This document shows positions 1 to 4,678 of a stretch of DNA of 5,081 nt, in pieces. The stretch lies in contig JAHWGX010000071.1 of NCBI GenBank assembly GCA_019323655.1, positions 1 through 5,081 of the forward strand. Direction: 5' to 3'. Each line of letters opens with the position of its first letter. The first letter of the stretch is position 1. Made by a program: the position numbers and the translations under genes. Below the pieces are notes generated by a model, which was not told the DNA's origin, did no database searches, and was given only the letters and a program-made list of their open reading frames with translations. This stretch comes from Candidatus Woesearchaeota archaeon. GTDB taxonomy: Archaea; Nanobdellota; Nanobdellia; Woesearchaeales; GW2011-AR4.

Positions 1-21
1 CGCTATTTTGTTTTGTGTATG

Positions 22-113
22 TGTGCGCAGCTTCGTCCGCAGATTATTCTGCGGCGTAGCCGCACAAAAATTTTTCTGAGAAAATGCGCCCTGAAGGGCG
101 GGGGTTTAAACCC
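22..113. other. Cluster of consecutive hairpins/palindromes in the gene-free left edge
   Basis: Positions 1-244 contain no credible gene; this is the notable part. Arms 22-42 and 49-66 pair almost completely around the loop ATTATT: 18 base pairs, one T-T mismatch, a 1-nt bulge at T36 and a 2-nt bulge at 28-29. AAAAATTTTT (66-75) follows directly. Then come TTTTC-TGA-GAAAA (72-84), CGCCC-TGAA-GGGCG (87-100) and the 12-bp palindrome GGGTTTAAACCC (102-113). The GC-rich stems stand out against AT-rich surroundings, as structured RNAs do in AT-rich genomes. The stem followed by a T run could instead be a terminator of a gene to the left. The CGCCC-TGAA-GGGCG hairpin also recalls hairpins at ends of IS200/IS605-type elements, but no transposase gene is present. 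Function is not identified. Confidence 0.6.
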
Positions 114-197
114 TTAGAGCACTAATATCAGGATAATTATTGCCAAAAAAGTGTAAACTTAATTCGGTACTATACATTAAGCAAAATCAATAGAAAG

Positions 198-220
198 ATA
201 TTTATACCAAAAATATTTAA
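198..220 (+). promoter_or_regulatory. Candidate promoter for the DUF4258/DUF2283 pair
   Basis: Two TATA-like stretches lie here: ATATTTATA (198-206) and AATATTTAA (212-220). The second is centred about 29 nt before the ATG at 245, which would put transcription start essentially at the start codon. There is no Shine-Dalgarno site before that ATG, so a leaderless mRNA fits. The first box would give a leader of roughly 15 nt. The AT-rich context makes chance matches easy. Confidence 0.45.
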
Positions 221-244
221 ATTGACAAGTATCCATATTTTTTA

Positions 245-478
245 ATGAGATATGTTTATTCAAACCATTGGAAGTATAAGAGCAAAATTAGGAAAGATAT
301 AACAATTGACCTCATTGAACATGCAATTCAGAATTCCAATGAAATGAGGGATAAGCATTGGTCAGATGCTTCCAATGCAGTATGCAGAGTGCCTCCAATG
401 GGCAGGATTTTGAAAGTTGTTTACAAAAGAGTTGGAAAAGATAAAATTAAAATTATAACAGCCTTTTGGCTTGATTAA
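245..478 (+). CDS. DUF4258-like small protein, putative RelE/ParE-type toxin
   Basis: A 77-residue basic protein. The N-terminal YSNHWKYKSKIRK segment (about 5-17) has the histidine-plus-basic pattern seen at the start of DUF4258 proteins. A helix follows (about 20-35), and the C-terminus has two strand-like segments, RILKVVYKRV (54-63) and KIKIITAFW (67-75), as in the RelE/ParE-type fold. The family is known as a frequent neighbour of small antitoxin-like genes, and here the next gene, two bases downstream, is a DUF2283 protein. I infer a toxin-antitoxin or regulatory pair with this member as the putative toxin (ribosome- or RNA-directed if RelE-like). No activity can be read from sequence, and RelE-type catalytic residues are not clearly assignable. 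The ATG at 245 lacks a Shine-Dalgarno site and is probably leaderless. Family assignment is by eye. Confidence 0.75.
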   Translation: MRYVYSNHWKYKSKIRKDITIDLIEHAIQNSNEMRDKHWSDASNAVCRVPPMGRILKVVYKRVGKDKIKIITAFWLD

Positions 479-480
479 AA

Positions 481-693
481 ATGGAAGAAACATGGTATGA
501 CAAGAAAGAAGACATCTTAAATATTGAATTAGCAAAAAAAGAATATTGGAAAACTATTGAACTGCCTAATGGAATAAACATTGATATTGCAAAAGACGGC
601 TCAATTACAGGAATAGAGATTTTAAGGGCAAGTAAAGTCTTTTCTGGGGTTGTTAAGAAGGTAATTGAGCAGGCAAAGCCCTTGGCAGCGTGA
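481..693 (+). CDS. DUF2283 family small protein, putative antitoxin partner
   Basis: A 70-residue protein matching the DUF2283 pattern: an N-terminal W-Y-D-x3-D-I-L-x-I segment (residues 5-15, with Y6, D7, D11), then GINIDIAKDGSITGIEILRAS (31-51), the family hallmark of a G-hydrophobic-x-D turn followed by hydrophobic-x-G-I-E-I-L-x-A-S. A C-terminal helix (about 53-65) follows. DUF2283 genes commonly pair with DUF4258 genes. Here the start codon lies two bases after the partner's TAA with no ribosome-binding site of its own, which points to one transcript and translational coupling. The inferred role is to bind and neutralise the upstream protein and perhaps repress the operon; no classic DNA-binding domain is visible. 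A T-rich stretch follows the TGA stop. Confidence 0.8.
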   Translation: MEETWYDKKEDILNIELAKKEYWKTIELPNGINIDIAKDGSITGIEILRASKVFSGVVKKVIEQAKPLAA

Positions 694-709
694 AAATTTT
701 TGTTTTGTT
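694..709 (+). terminator. T-rich candidate terminator after the DUF4258/DUF2283 pair
   Basis: AAATTTTTGTTTTGTT starts directly after the TGA stop of the DUF2283 gene. Archaeal transcription commonly ends at T-rich stretches in the non-template strand without a required hairpin. The generally AT-rich surroundings limit confidence. Confidence 0.4.
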
Positions 710-732
710 GAGATTATAGTAAAAAAGAAAGG

Positions 733-740
733 TTTATATA
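733..740 (+). promoter_or_regulatory. TATA box (TTTATATA) for the small membrane protein gene
   Basis: TTTATATA is preceded by the purine-rich AAAAAAGAAAGG (721-732), which fits a BRE element. Transcription start would fall near 763, giving an untranslated leader of about 115 nt before the ATG at 878, unusually long for this window. The leader carries the repeats described separately. A closer promoter among the AT-rich repeats cannot be excluded. Confidence 0.5.
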
Positions 741-785
741 AGAAAAAGTCTTAAGTGATTAAAGCTATTAAAATAAAGTGAATAA

Positions 786-828
786 AATTTGAGATTTTAA
801 ATTAATTTAATTTTTGAATTTGAGATTT
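786..828. repeat. Direct repeat AATTTGAGATTT x2 flanking a 14-bp palindrome
   Basis: AATTTGAGATTT occurs perfectly at 786-797 and 817-828, a 31-bp period (about three helical turns). Between them lies the perfect palindrome TTAAATTAATTTAA (797-810). The core TTGAGATT recurs at 708-715, before the proposed promoter, and at 1090-1097, after the gene. The arrangement resembles operator sites or leader-RNA elements for the gene at 878. Composition is extremely AT-rich, so part of this could be coincidence. Confidence 0.45.
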
Positions 829-864
829 CTAAATTTGATATTTTGTATTAAATTAAAAAATTTT

Positions 865-871
865 AGGAGGT
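865..871 (+). promoter_or_regulatory. Strong Shine-Dalgarno site AGGAGGT
   Basis: AGGAGGT ends six bases before the ATG at 878. It is the best ribosome-binding site in the window and fixes the start of the small membrane protein, while the neighbouring plus-strand genes have none. This suggests efficient translation from the long leader. Confidence 0.8.
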
Positions 872-877
872 ACAAAA

Positions 878-1066
878 ATGATAAGGGATAAAGAGTATGT
901 GTTAATAGGAGCTAGTGCATGGGTTAGTTCTTTAGCCTCTTTTTATATAGCTAGAACTTTACCTCAAGATGCAAATATATTTGAGGCTTTATTTCCCTCA
1001 GGAATTATTGTACTTGTTGTTATGTTAGCCGTTGGAATATTGTTAAAAATGTTCAAAATAGCTTAA
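878..1066 (+). CDS. Small two-helix membrane protein of unknown function
   Basis: A 62-residue protein I do not recognise. It has two hydrophobic segments, about residues 8-27 (VLIGASAW through the FYIARTL region) and 39-58 (FPSGIIVLVVMLAVGILLKM), joined by a short acidic loop containing DANIFE. Basic residues sit at the N-terminus (R3, K5) and C-terminus (K57, K60). By the positive-inside rule both ends would face the cytoplasm, with the loop outside. There is no signal peptidase site or known domain. The start is well supported by AGGAGGT six bases upstream, and a T-rich run begins at the stop. It stands alone between a toxin-antitoxin-like pair and a winged-helix gene. The long repeat-bearing leader suggests regulation. 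It is a real gene by its translation signals; function is unknown. Confidence 0.75.
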   Translation: MIRDKEYVLIGASAWVSSLASFYIARTLPQDANIFEALFPSGIIVLVVMLAVGILLKMFKIA

Positions 1067-1080
1067 TTTTTTATTTTTAT
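1064..1080 (+). terminator. T-rich terminator overlapping the stop codon
   Basis: TAATTTTTTATTTTTAT begins at the stop codon of the small membrane protein gene. Runs of six and five T in the non-template strand fit an archaeal U-rich terminator. No stem is visible. Confidence 0.5.
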
Positions 1081-1150
1081 AATGAAGAATTGAGATTTCA
1101 TTAGGTATCTTTATACTCTCATACAAACAACTTCTTTTCCATATAGAAAA

Positions 1151-1159
1151 CTATAAATA
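1151..1159 (+). promoter_or_regulatory. TATA box for the winged-helix gene
   Basis: CTATAAATA is preceded by AGAAAA (1145-1150), a plausible BRE. Its centre is about 30 nt before the ATG at 1185, so transcription would begin at or just before the start codon. No Shine-Dalgarno site is present, so a leaderless transcript is likely. Confidence 0.6.
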
Positions 1160-1184
1160 CTATTTAGTTATTTAATAATGCATT

Positions 1185-1499
1185 ATGCCAAAAGGAAGGC
1201 CTGTTAAATCTGAAATAAGGCAGAATATTGTTGAAATTCTTTTTTTTATGAAAGAGGGGTATGGCTACGACATCTACAAGGCTTACATTGCAATATTTCC
1301 AAAGGTAACTATGAGGAGCATTTACTATCACCTGAAAAAAGGCGTTAACCTGGAAGAGTTCAAGGTCAGCAAGGTGGAAAGGGAGAAAGGGGACTATTCC
1401 TGGGGCGGGGAAGCGGAAAAAATCTACTATGGCCTGGGAAGCAATGCAAAGCCTTCTGGCAACAACAAAGTCAAAGAATATTTTGAAAGAAAGAGATAA
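1185..1499 (+). CDS. PadR-like winged-helix DNA-binding protein
   Basis: A 104-residue basic protein with a winged-helix layout: helix 1 about 9-23 (EIRQNIVEILFFM), helix 2 about 27-38 (YGYDIYKAYIAIF, the Y-G-Y-D/E-I-Y pattern of PadR-like proteins), recognition helix about 41-54 (VTMRSIYYHLKKG), and a two-stranded wing about 58-86 (FKVSKVER, then EKIYYGLG). The tail (87-104) is basic. The extreme N-terminus, PKGRPVK, resembles an AT-hook minor-groove motif. PadR proteins are usually repressors that dimerise through a C-terminal helix, but here that part is minimal, so this may be a compact archaeal variant. I recall similar proteins in DPANN genomes, but the target is unknown. It could regulate the AT-rich repeat region upstream, which is inference only. 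The start at 1185 fits a leaderless TATA box. Confidence 0.75.
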   Translation: MPKGRPVKSEIRQNIVEILFFMKEGYGYDIYKAYIAIFPKVTMRSIYYHLKKGVNLEEFKVSKVEREKGDYSWGGEAEKIYYGLGSNAKPSGNNKVKEYFERKR

Positions 1500-1511
1500 T
1501 TCCAAAATTAT
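1496..1511. terminator. Inverted repeat between converging genes, possible bidirectional terminator
   Basis: ATAATT-CCAA-AATTAT is a perfect 6-bp inverted repeat with a 4-nt loop. It fills the 12-bp gap between the plus-strand TAA (1497-1499) and the minus-strand TGA (1514-1512) and overlaps the first. The stem is weak (all A-T) and lacks a long T run, so terminator function is tentative. Confidence 0.3.
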
Positions 1512-2111
1512 TCAAATCTTTCCTATGCCCCTGCCTATATCCCCAATACCTTTATCTTCACTCTTCATACCCCCTATTCCAGTATCCATAGCCCCCATAG
1601 ACTCTGCAGGCGGTATAACCTTCTTTAAAAAAGTTTCAAAAACCAAAATGATTATGTAGAGTATAACCAAATCTATAGCCACCCAAAAATTTATGGCAAG
1701 GAGGTCATGCAGCCACAATACTGCTATCGCTGAAAGGTAATATATAATTGTAGGAGAGGAAAACAGGAAAAATATTCTTTCTTTTAGTTTGTGGGTAAAT
1801 GAGATAAAAATAATAAACATTGAGTATAGGCCAATAAAAATCACAAACAAAAGCTTGTCCAAGCTAAATAACTCTAACCCCTCTGAAAACAAGGTCTTTA
1901 GGCTTATTACGACAATCCAAAACATGCTCAGCCCGTTGCCCAAAGCAGTATTCCACCCTAAAGATTCCTTCTTATATCTCCCAAAATAAATTTCAAGAAT
2001 AAGCCAGAACATGATTATTGGAGCCAGAAGCCACCAGATAGAAAGGTCTCTAAAAGGGGAAGCCGCTATTTCTTTAAATCCGCTCAACAAGTTTGCCCAT
2101 ATGCCATCCAT
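1512..2111 (-). CDS. Five-helix integral membrane protein with Gly-Ile-Gly-rich tail, unknown function
   Basis: A 199-residue protein I cannot assign. Hydrophobic segments lie at about 24-43, 60-76, 86-105, 119-137 and 140-161. The N-terminus is amphipathic (MDGIWANLLSGFKEI), and the loop after the first helix is basic (GRYKKES, 44-50). After the last helix a soluble tail (162-199) carries three GIG units (178-180, 188-190, 195-197) amid M, D and K residues. It resembles small conserved hypothetical membrane proteins of DPANN genomes, but no catalytic motif is visible. The ATG at 2111 has AGGT about nine bases upstream, and a TATA-like sequence lies about 26 nt upstream. The start is 35 nt after the methyltransferase stop. 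Its TGA faces the winged-helix gene tail to tail. Confidence 0.7.
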   Translation of the reverse strand: MDGIWANLLSGFKEIAASPFRDLSIWWLLAPIIMFWLILEIYFGRYKKESLGWNTALGNGLSMFWIVVISLKTLFSEGLELFSLDKLLFVIFIGLYSMFIIFISFTHKLKERIFFLFSSPTIIYYLSAIAVLWLHDLLAINFWVAIDLVILYIIILVFETFLKKVIPPAESMGAMDTGIGGMKSEDKGIGDIGRGIGKI

Positions 2112-2130
2112 GCATTGTTTACCTGGCCCT

Positions 2131-2142
2131 TATTTTATAAAT
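2131..2142 (-). promoter_or_regulatory. Candidate TATA box for the five-helix membrane protein gene
   Basis: On the minus strand this reads ATTTATAAAATA, centred about 26 nt before the ATG at 2111 and just after the methyltransferase stop (2149-2147). It would yield an essentially leaderless transcript. No clear BRE is seen, and the gene could also be reached by readthrough from the upstream gene. Confidence 0.4.
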
Positions 2143-2146
2143 TTTT

Positions 2147-2845
2147 TTATTTCCTGCCAAGCTTCCTGAAAAAGCCCATAAGAGCAAACGCCTCTCTTTT
2201 TGTAAGCATGGCTTTTCCAATAACCCTTCTCCATACTTTTTTCTGCGTATCCTTTTTCTCTTTAGTGGAAAAATCAATTTTGTCCAGAACCTTTTTTATG
2301 AACCCAAGTATAATCTCTTTTTCTTTTTTTGTTGCAAAATTGATATGGGAATTAGATTTTTCATTGCTGATTTTTTTAAAAATCTCGTATAGGATAATAG
2401 AGCACGCGTGGCTAACATTCATCGTAGGATAACCCCTAGATGCAGGAATTGTTACCAGGATGTCGCATAAGCTTATCTCCTCATTTTTTAGTCCTGTTCC
2501 CTCCCTCCCAATCAGTATGCCTACCCTCAATTTTTTATAATTTACCTTAGACAGTTTTAATGCCGCTTGCTCTGCGCTTAGTGCATTCCTGGGCAGATTA
2601 TAATCTGCACCTAATTTAGAGGTTGTTCCAATCAGATAGTCCAGTTTTTTAAGGTAAGAAAAATCCCTTATTTTTACTTTTTTGAAAATATCCTTTCCAT
2701 GCTTCGCAACCTTAAATGCTGTTTTTCCGAATTTGCATTTGGGCCTGATTAACACAAGTCTATCAAAAGAGAAATTTTTCATTATTCTTGCAACAGAGCC
2801 CAGATTTTCCTGTTTTCTTGGCTCAGTCAAAATAACTTCTATCAT
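2147..2845 (-). CDS. SPOUT RNA 2'-O-methyltransferase, TrmJ-like
   Basis: With the ATG at 2845 the product is 232 residues, normal for archaeal TrmJ. All three SpoU/TrmH-class motifs are present: motif 1 E8-P-R-x3-N14-L-G-S-V-A-R20, motif 2 I112-G-R-E-G-T-G-L119, and motif 3 P134-A-S-x5-M142-N143-V-S-H146 ending in YE. They form the trefoil-knot SAM site and dimer interface. The C-terminal helical part (about 176-232, W-R-R and L-T-K-R-E-A segments) matches the TrmJ extension. TrmJ uses SAM to 2'-O-methylate tRNA position 32; here the substrate is inferred from family. An in-frame TTG at 2866 would add seven residues, but family members begin close to M-x-x-V-I-L-x-E-P, so the ATG is preferred. 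It begins 26 nt after the protease stop, with a TATA-like palindrome suitably placed. Confidence 0.88.
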   Translation of the reverse strand: MIEVILTEPRKQENLGSVARIMKNFSFDRLVLIRPKCKFGKTAFKVAKHGKDIFKKVKIRDFSYLKKLDYLIGTTSKLGADYNLPRNALSAEQAALKLSKVNYKKLRVGILIGREGTGLKNEEISLCDILVTIPASRGYPTMNVSHACSIILYEIFKKISNEKSNSHINFATKKEKEIILGFIKKVLDKIDFSTKEKKDTQKKVWRRVIGKAMLTKREAFALMGFFRKLGRK

Positions 2846-2866
2846 TATCCCAAAAAGAAATTGCAA

Positions 2867-2880
2867 CTATATTAATATAG
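2867..2880 (-). promoter_or_regulatory. 14-bp palindrome CTATATTAATATAG over the protease stop codon, possible trmJ promoter
   Basis: CTATATTAATATAG is a perfect palindrome that includes the protease TAA (2874-2872). Its centre lies about 29 nt before the methyltransferase ATG at 2845, the right distance for a TATA box driving a leaderless mRNA. No clear BRE precedes it on the minus strand, so an operator role or chance in AT-rich sequence remain alternatives. Confidence 0.4.
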
Positions 2881-4065
2881 CGCAAAAATTGAGCCCAGCC
2901 ACCTAAAAAATGGCAGGAAAACCAGCACAGCAAGGGAAAACATGAACAACCAGTTGATGAAGAGCCAAACCGACATGCTCTTGCCCTTAGTGGGTATAAC
3001 CCTTTCAAAAAATACCTTAAGCATTCTTGCTCCATCTGTAATGAATACTGGAAATAAATTAATGAGCCCTATGTTAAGGCTAAGGAATGCAAGCCATCCA
3101 AACATCTGCTCAAGCCACTTAACAATGCCAAACAATGCTTTGTTTAGGGTATTATTATTCCTTAGCTCCCTGTTCTCGCCTATAATCCACACCCCAAGAT
3201 AACCCTGAGAAGGGTCTTCAGGGCTCTCTGTCGTTATTATTGCATAGTTCTGTTCTTCGGATTTTATGTTAACCTTTTCCCATGGCGCTATGCCCTTGAT
3301 AATTTCCTGAAAACCCTCCAGCGTGTTAACAGGCTGGCCGTTAATTTCAGTTACAATTGTATTGTTCTCGATGCCTGCTTTTTCTGCAGGCAATCCGGGT
3401 TGGGAAAATACGACAACACCTGTTGAGGCTGACAATAACCCTATAGCAGGATTAAGTATTGCTGATGTTGCCAACAGAACCAATACCACTGTCAGAAAAT
3501 TTGAAAAGGATCCTGCTGCAAACACTGAGTATTTTACCCTATCCTTTTGTTTCTCAAGCTCCTTTTCATCAGGCTCTACGAATGCTCCAAGTATAGGCCC
3601 GAAAAAAGCCATTCCGGAATGTTTAACCTTTATTTTGTGTGCGCTTGCCACAATGCCATGTGAAAACTCATGCACTAGGATTATTATAAACAGCACTACC
3701 CATCCTGTTATTAAGGGAAACACCAGCCCTGTGCCTGCAATAGGCAAGCCTGGGATAACCGGGCTTGCTCCCCCTGCTCCTGGTCTGTCCAGAATCAGGT
3801 TATAGGTCAAAGATAAAATCGCAACAGACACAAAAATCATTCCAAGAAATCCAACTGCAATTGCAGCATAACCCATAAACTTAACTAATCCCCTTGCCCT
3901 GTCTGAAACCAAATTCATGAATTTTATGCCAATTTTTGTCCTGTAAAGATACACAAATTTCCCATGGACATCAAACTTGTTTCTGTTAAGGTAAACAACC
4001 AGAAAAATCAAAGAATAAAAAATAATTGAGGATTTATATTCAATTACAGCTAAGGCAAAACTCAT
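2872..4065 (-). CDS. Site-2-protease-type (M50) membrane metalloprotease with PDZ domain
   Basis: A 397-residue polytopic protein. The zinc-binding H132-E-F-S-H136 lies within a membrane helix (about 115-137). The third ligand region is N336-L-F-P339-V-F-I-T-D344-G345, the NxxPxxxxDG motif of M50 proteases. Other family marks are GPILGAFVEPDE (156-167) and GSFSNF (185-190). A PDZ domain (about 217-285, beginning PGLPAEKAG) sits before the second catalytic motif. Hydrophobic segments lie near 11-27, 64-91, 115-137, 181-210, 322-340 and 366-387. The family cuts transmembrane helices of substrates, typically after a first cleavage outside; the substrate here is unknown. The ATG overlaps the L40e stop as ATGA, so translation is probably coupled. 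The catalytic residues are intact. Placement behind translation genes is unexpected for a regulatory protease. Confidence 0.9.
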   Translation of the reverse strand: MSFALAVIEYKSSIIFYSLIFLVVYLNRNKFDVHGKFVYLYRTKIGIKFMNLVSDRARGLVKFMGYAAIAVGFLGMIFVSVAILSLTYNLILDRPGAGGASPVIPGLPIAGTGLVFPLITGWVVLFIIILVHEFSHGIVASAHKIKVKHSGMAFFGPILGAFVEPDEKELEKQKDRVKYSVFAAGSFSNFLTVVLVLLATSAILNPAIGLLSASTGVVVFSQPGLPAEKAGIENNTIVTEINGQPVNTLEGFQEIIKGIAPWEKVNIKSEEQNYAIITTESPEDPSQGYLGVWIIGENRELRNNNTLNKALFGIVKWLEQMFGWLAFLSLNIGLINLFPVFITDGARMLKVFFERVIPTKGKSMSVWLFINWLFMFSLAVLVFLPFFRWLGSIFALY

Positions 4066-4223
4066 TTTTTCCTGACTGCCCTAAACTTTTTACCCTGGCA
4101 CCTTCTGCACTTTACCTTGCCCTGTATCACTTTCATGCTCTGAGTCCTTATTTTAGTGCTGCATTTTTTGCATACAAACATATTCTTAATTTTTCTTGCA
4201 TAAGCTTCTTTAAATTTTACCAT
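4062..4223 (-). CDS. rpl40e: Ribosomal protein L40e (eL40), zinc-finger type
   Basis: A 53-residue, very basic protein. The N-terminus MVKFKEAYAR matches the L40e opening pattern (F-x-E-A-x-A-R). Two cysteine pairs, C18-K-K-C21 and C39-R-R-C42, would bind one zinc, and the C-terminus KKFRAVRKK corresponds to the L-R-P/V-x-x-K tail. It is a component of the large ribosomal subunit. The spacing between the pairs is 17 residues, against about 10 in most archaeal L40e, although I recall longer forms in DPANN archaea. The ATG at 4223 follows the aIF5A TAA by one base, with AGGG five bases upstream, and the TGA overlaps the protease ATG (ATGA). This places it in the middle of a compact translation-linked operon. 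The alternative is an unrelated small zinc ribbon. Confidence 0.8.
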   Translation of the reverse strand: MVKFKEAYARKIKNMFVCKKCSTKIRTQSMKVIQGKVKCRRCQGKKFRAVRKK

Positions 4224-4224
4224 T

Positions 4225-4617
4225 TTACCCTTTTACCTGCTTCATAACCTTTTCATTCAGTATCACCCAGTACAGGATACTTGCTCCATCGGCTAATTGT
4301 CCCTTAAGCTCCTCGGGGATATTTAGGTCAAATGTCTCATATGTCTCAGAGTCCATGACATTTGCAGTATCCTCCTGGATAGACAAAACCTGTGCTGTCT
4401 TCTTTTCAACTATGGGAACCTCTACATTGTCATGGCCAGGCATTACAACAACCCTTTTTTTCTCATCAACAAGGCCTACTCCTGTTAACCTCACTTTTGC
4501 GTGCCCGTGCTTCCCGGGCCTTGAAACCTGCATATCAACCACTCTGCATGCAGCGCCTTCCAAAATAACATAGCTGCCTTTTTGTAAACTTCCAACGCTT
4601 TGCATTTTTGTCGCCAT
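4225..4617 (-). CDS. Translation factor aIF5A (hypusine-containing)
   Basis: A 130-residue protein of normal archaeal aIF5A length. The N-terminal SH3-like domain (about 8-70) carries the hypusination loop R33-P-G-K36-H-G-H-A-K41; K36 is the lysine that deoxyhypusine synthase modifies in this family. The C-terminal OB-fold domain (about 72-130) ends in YWVILNEKVMKQVKG. The factor binds the ribosomal E-site region and relieves stalls at polyproline and other difficult peptides in the cytoplasm. The ATG at 4617 is supported by GGTGGT four bases upstream and a TATA box 46-53 nt upstream. It heads a compact group: L40e begins one base after its TAA. Whether the lysine is actually modified depends on a synthase outside this window. 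Confidence 0.95.
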   Translation of the reverse strand: MATKMQSVGSLQKGSYVILEGAACRVVDMQVSRPGKHGHAKVRLTGVGLVDEKKRVVVMPGHDNVEVPIVEKKTAQVLSIQEDTANVMDSETYETFDLNIPEELKGQLADGASILYWVILNEKVMKQVKG

Positions 4618-4620
4618 AAA

Positions 4621-4626
4621 ACCACC
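4621..4626 (-). promoter_or_regulatory. Ribosome-binding site GGTGGT for aIF5A
   Basis: On the minus strand GGTGGT ends three bases before the ATG at 4617. The same hexamer serves the histone gene, which supports both starts and suggests that the genome's anti-Shine-Dalgarno favours GGTG. Confidence 0.7.
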
Positions 4627-4662
4627 GATTTTGATTAATAAAAGAGAAGACTACCCAAGGGG

Positions 4663-4670
4663 TTTATAAA
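4663..4670 (-). promoter_or_regulatory. TATA box for the aIF5A operon
   Basis: TTTATAAA lies nine bases past the histone stop codon. The predicted start of transcription is near 4641, leaving a leader of about 24 nt that contains the GGTGGT site. The box is so close to the histone gene that any histone terminator must overlap this promoter, or histone transcripts run on into aIF5A. Confidence 0.65.
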
Positions 4671-4678
4671 TGTTTAGC

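Noticed and set aside
85..116. Possible tRNA fragment (hairpin with CTGAAGG resembling a GAA anticodon loop, then a GGGTTTAAACCC T-arm-like sequence)
   Set aside because: The stem pairs as CGCCC-TGAA-GGGCG with a 4-nt loop, not a 7-nt anticodon loop. The T-arm lacks TTCRA and no acceptor stem or D-arm can be built.
1164..1505. Minus-strand open frame opposite the winged-helix gene
   Set aside because: Antisense shadow with no ribosome-binding site; the plus-strand frame has clear domain structure and a well-placed TATA box.
2846..2866. TTG start adding seven residues to the methyltransferase
   Set aside because: Family proteins begin right before the V-I-L-x-E-P strand, and the ATG at 2845 fits both that and the TATA-like spacing.
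3323..3805. Long plus-strand open frame of 160 codons inside the protease gene
   Set aside because: It lies opposite a protease with intact catalytic motifs, has low-complexity composition and no translation signals.
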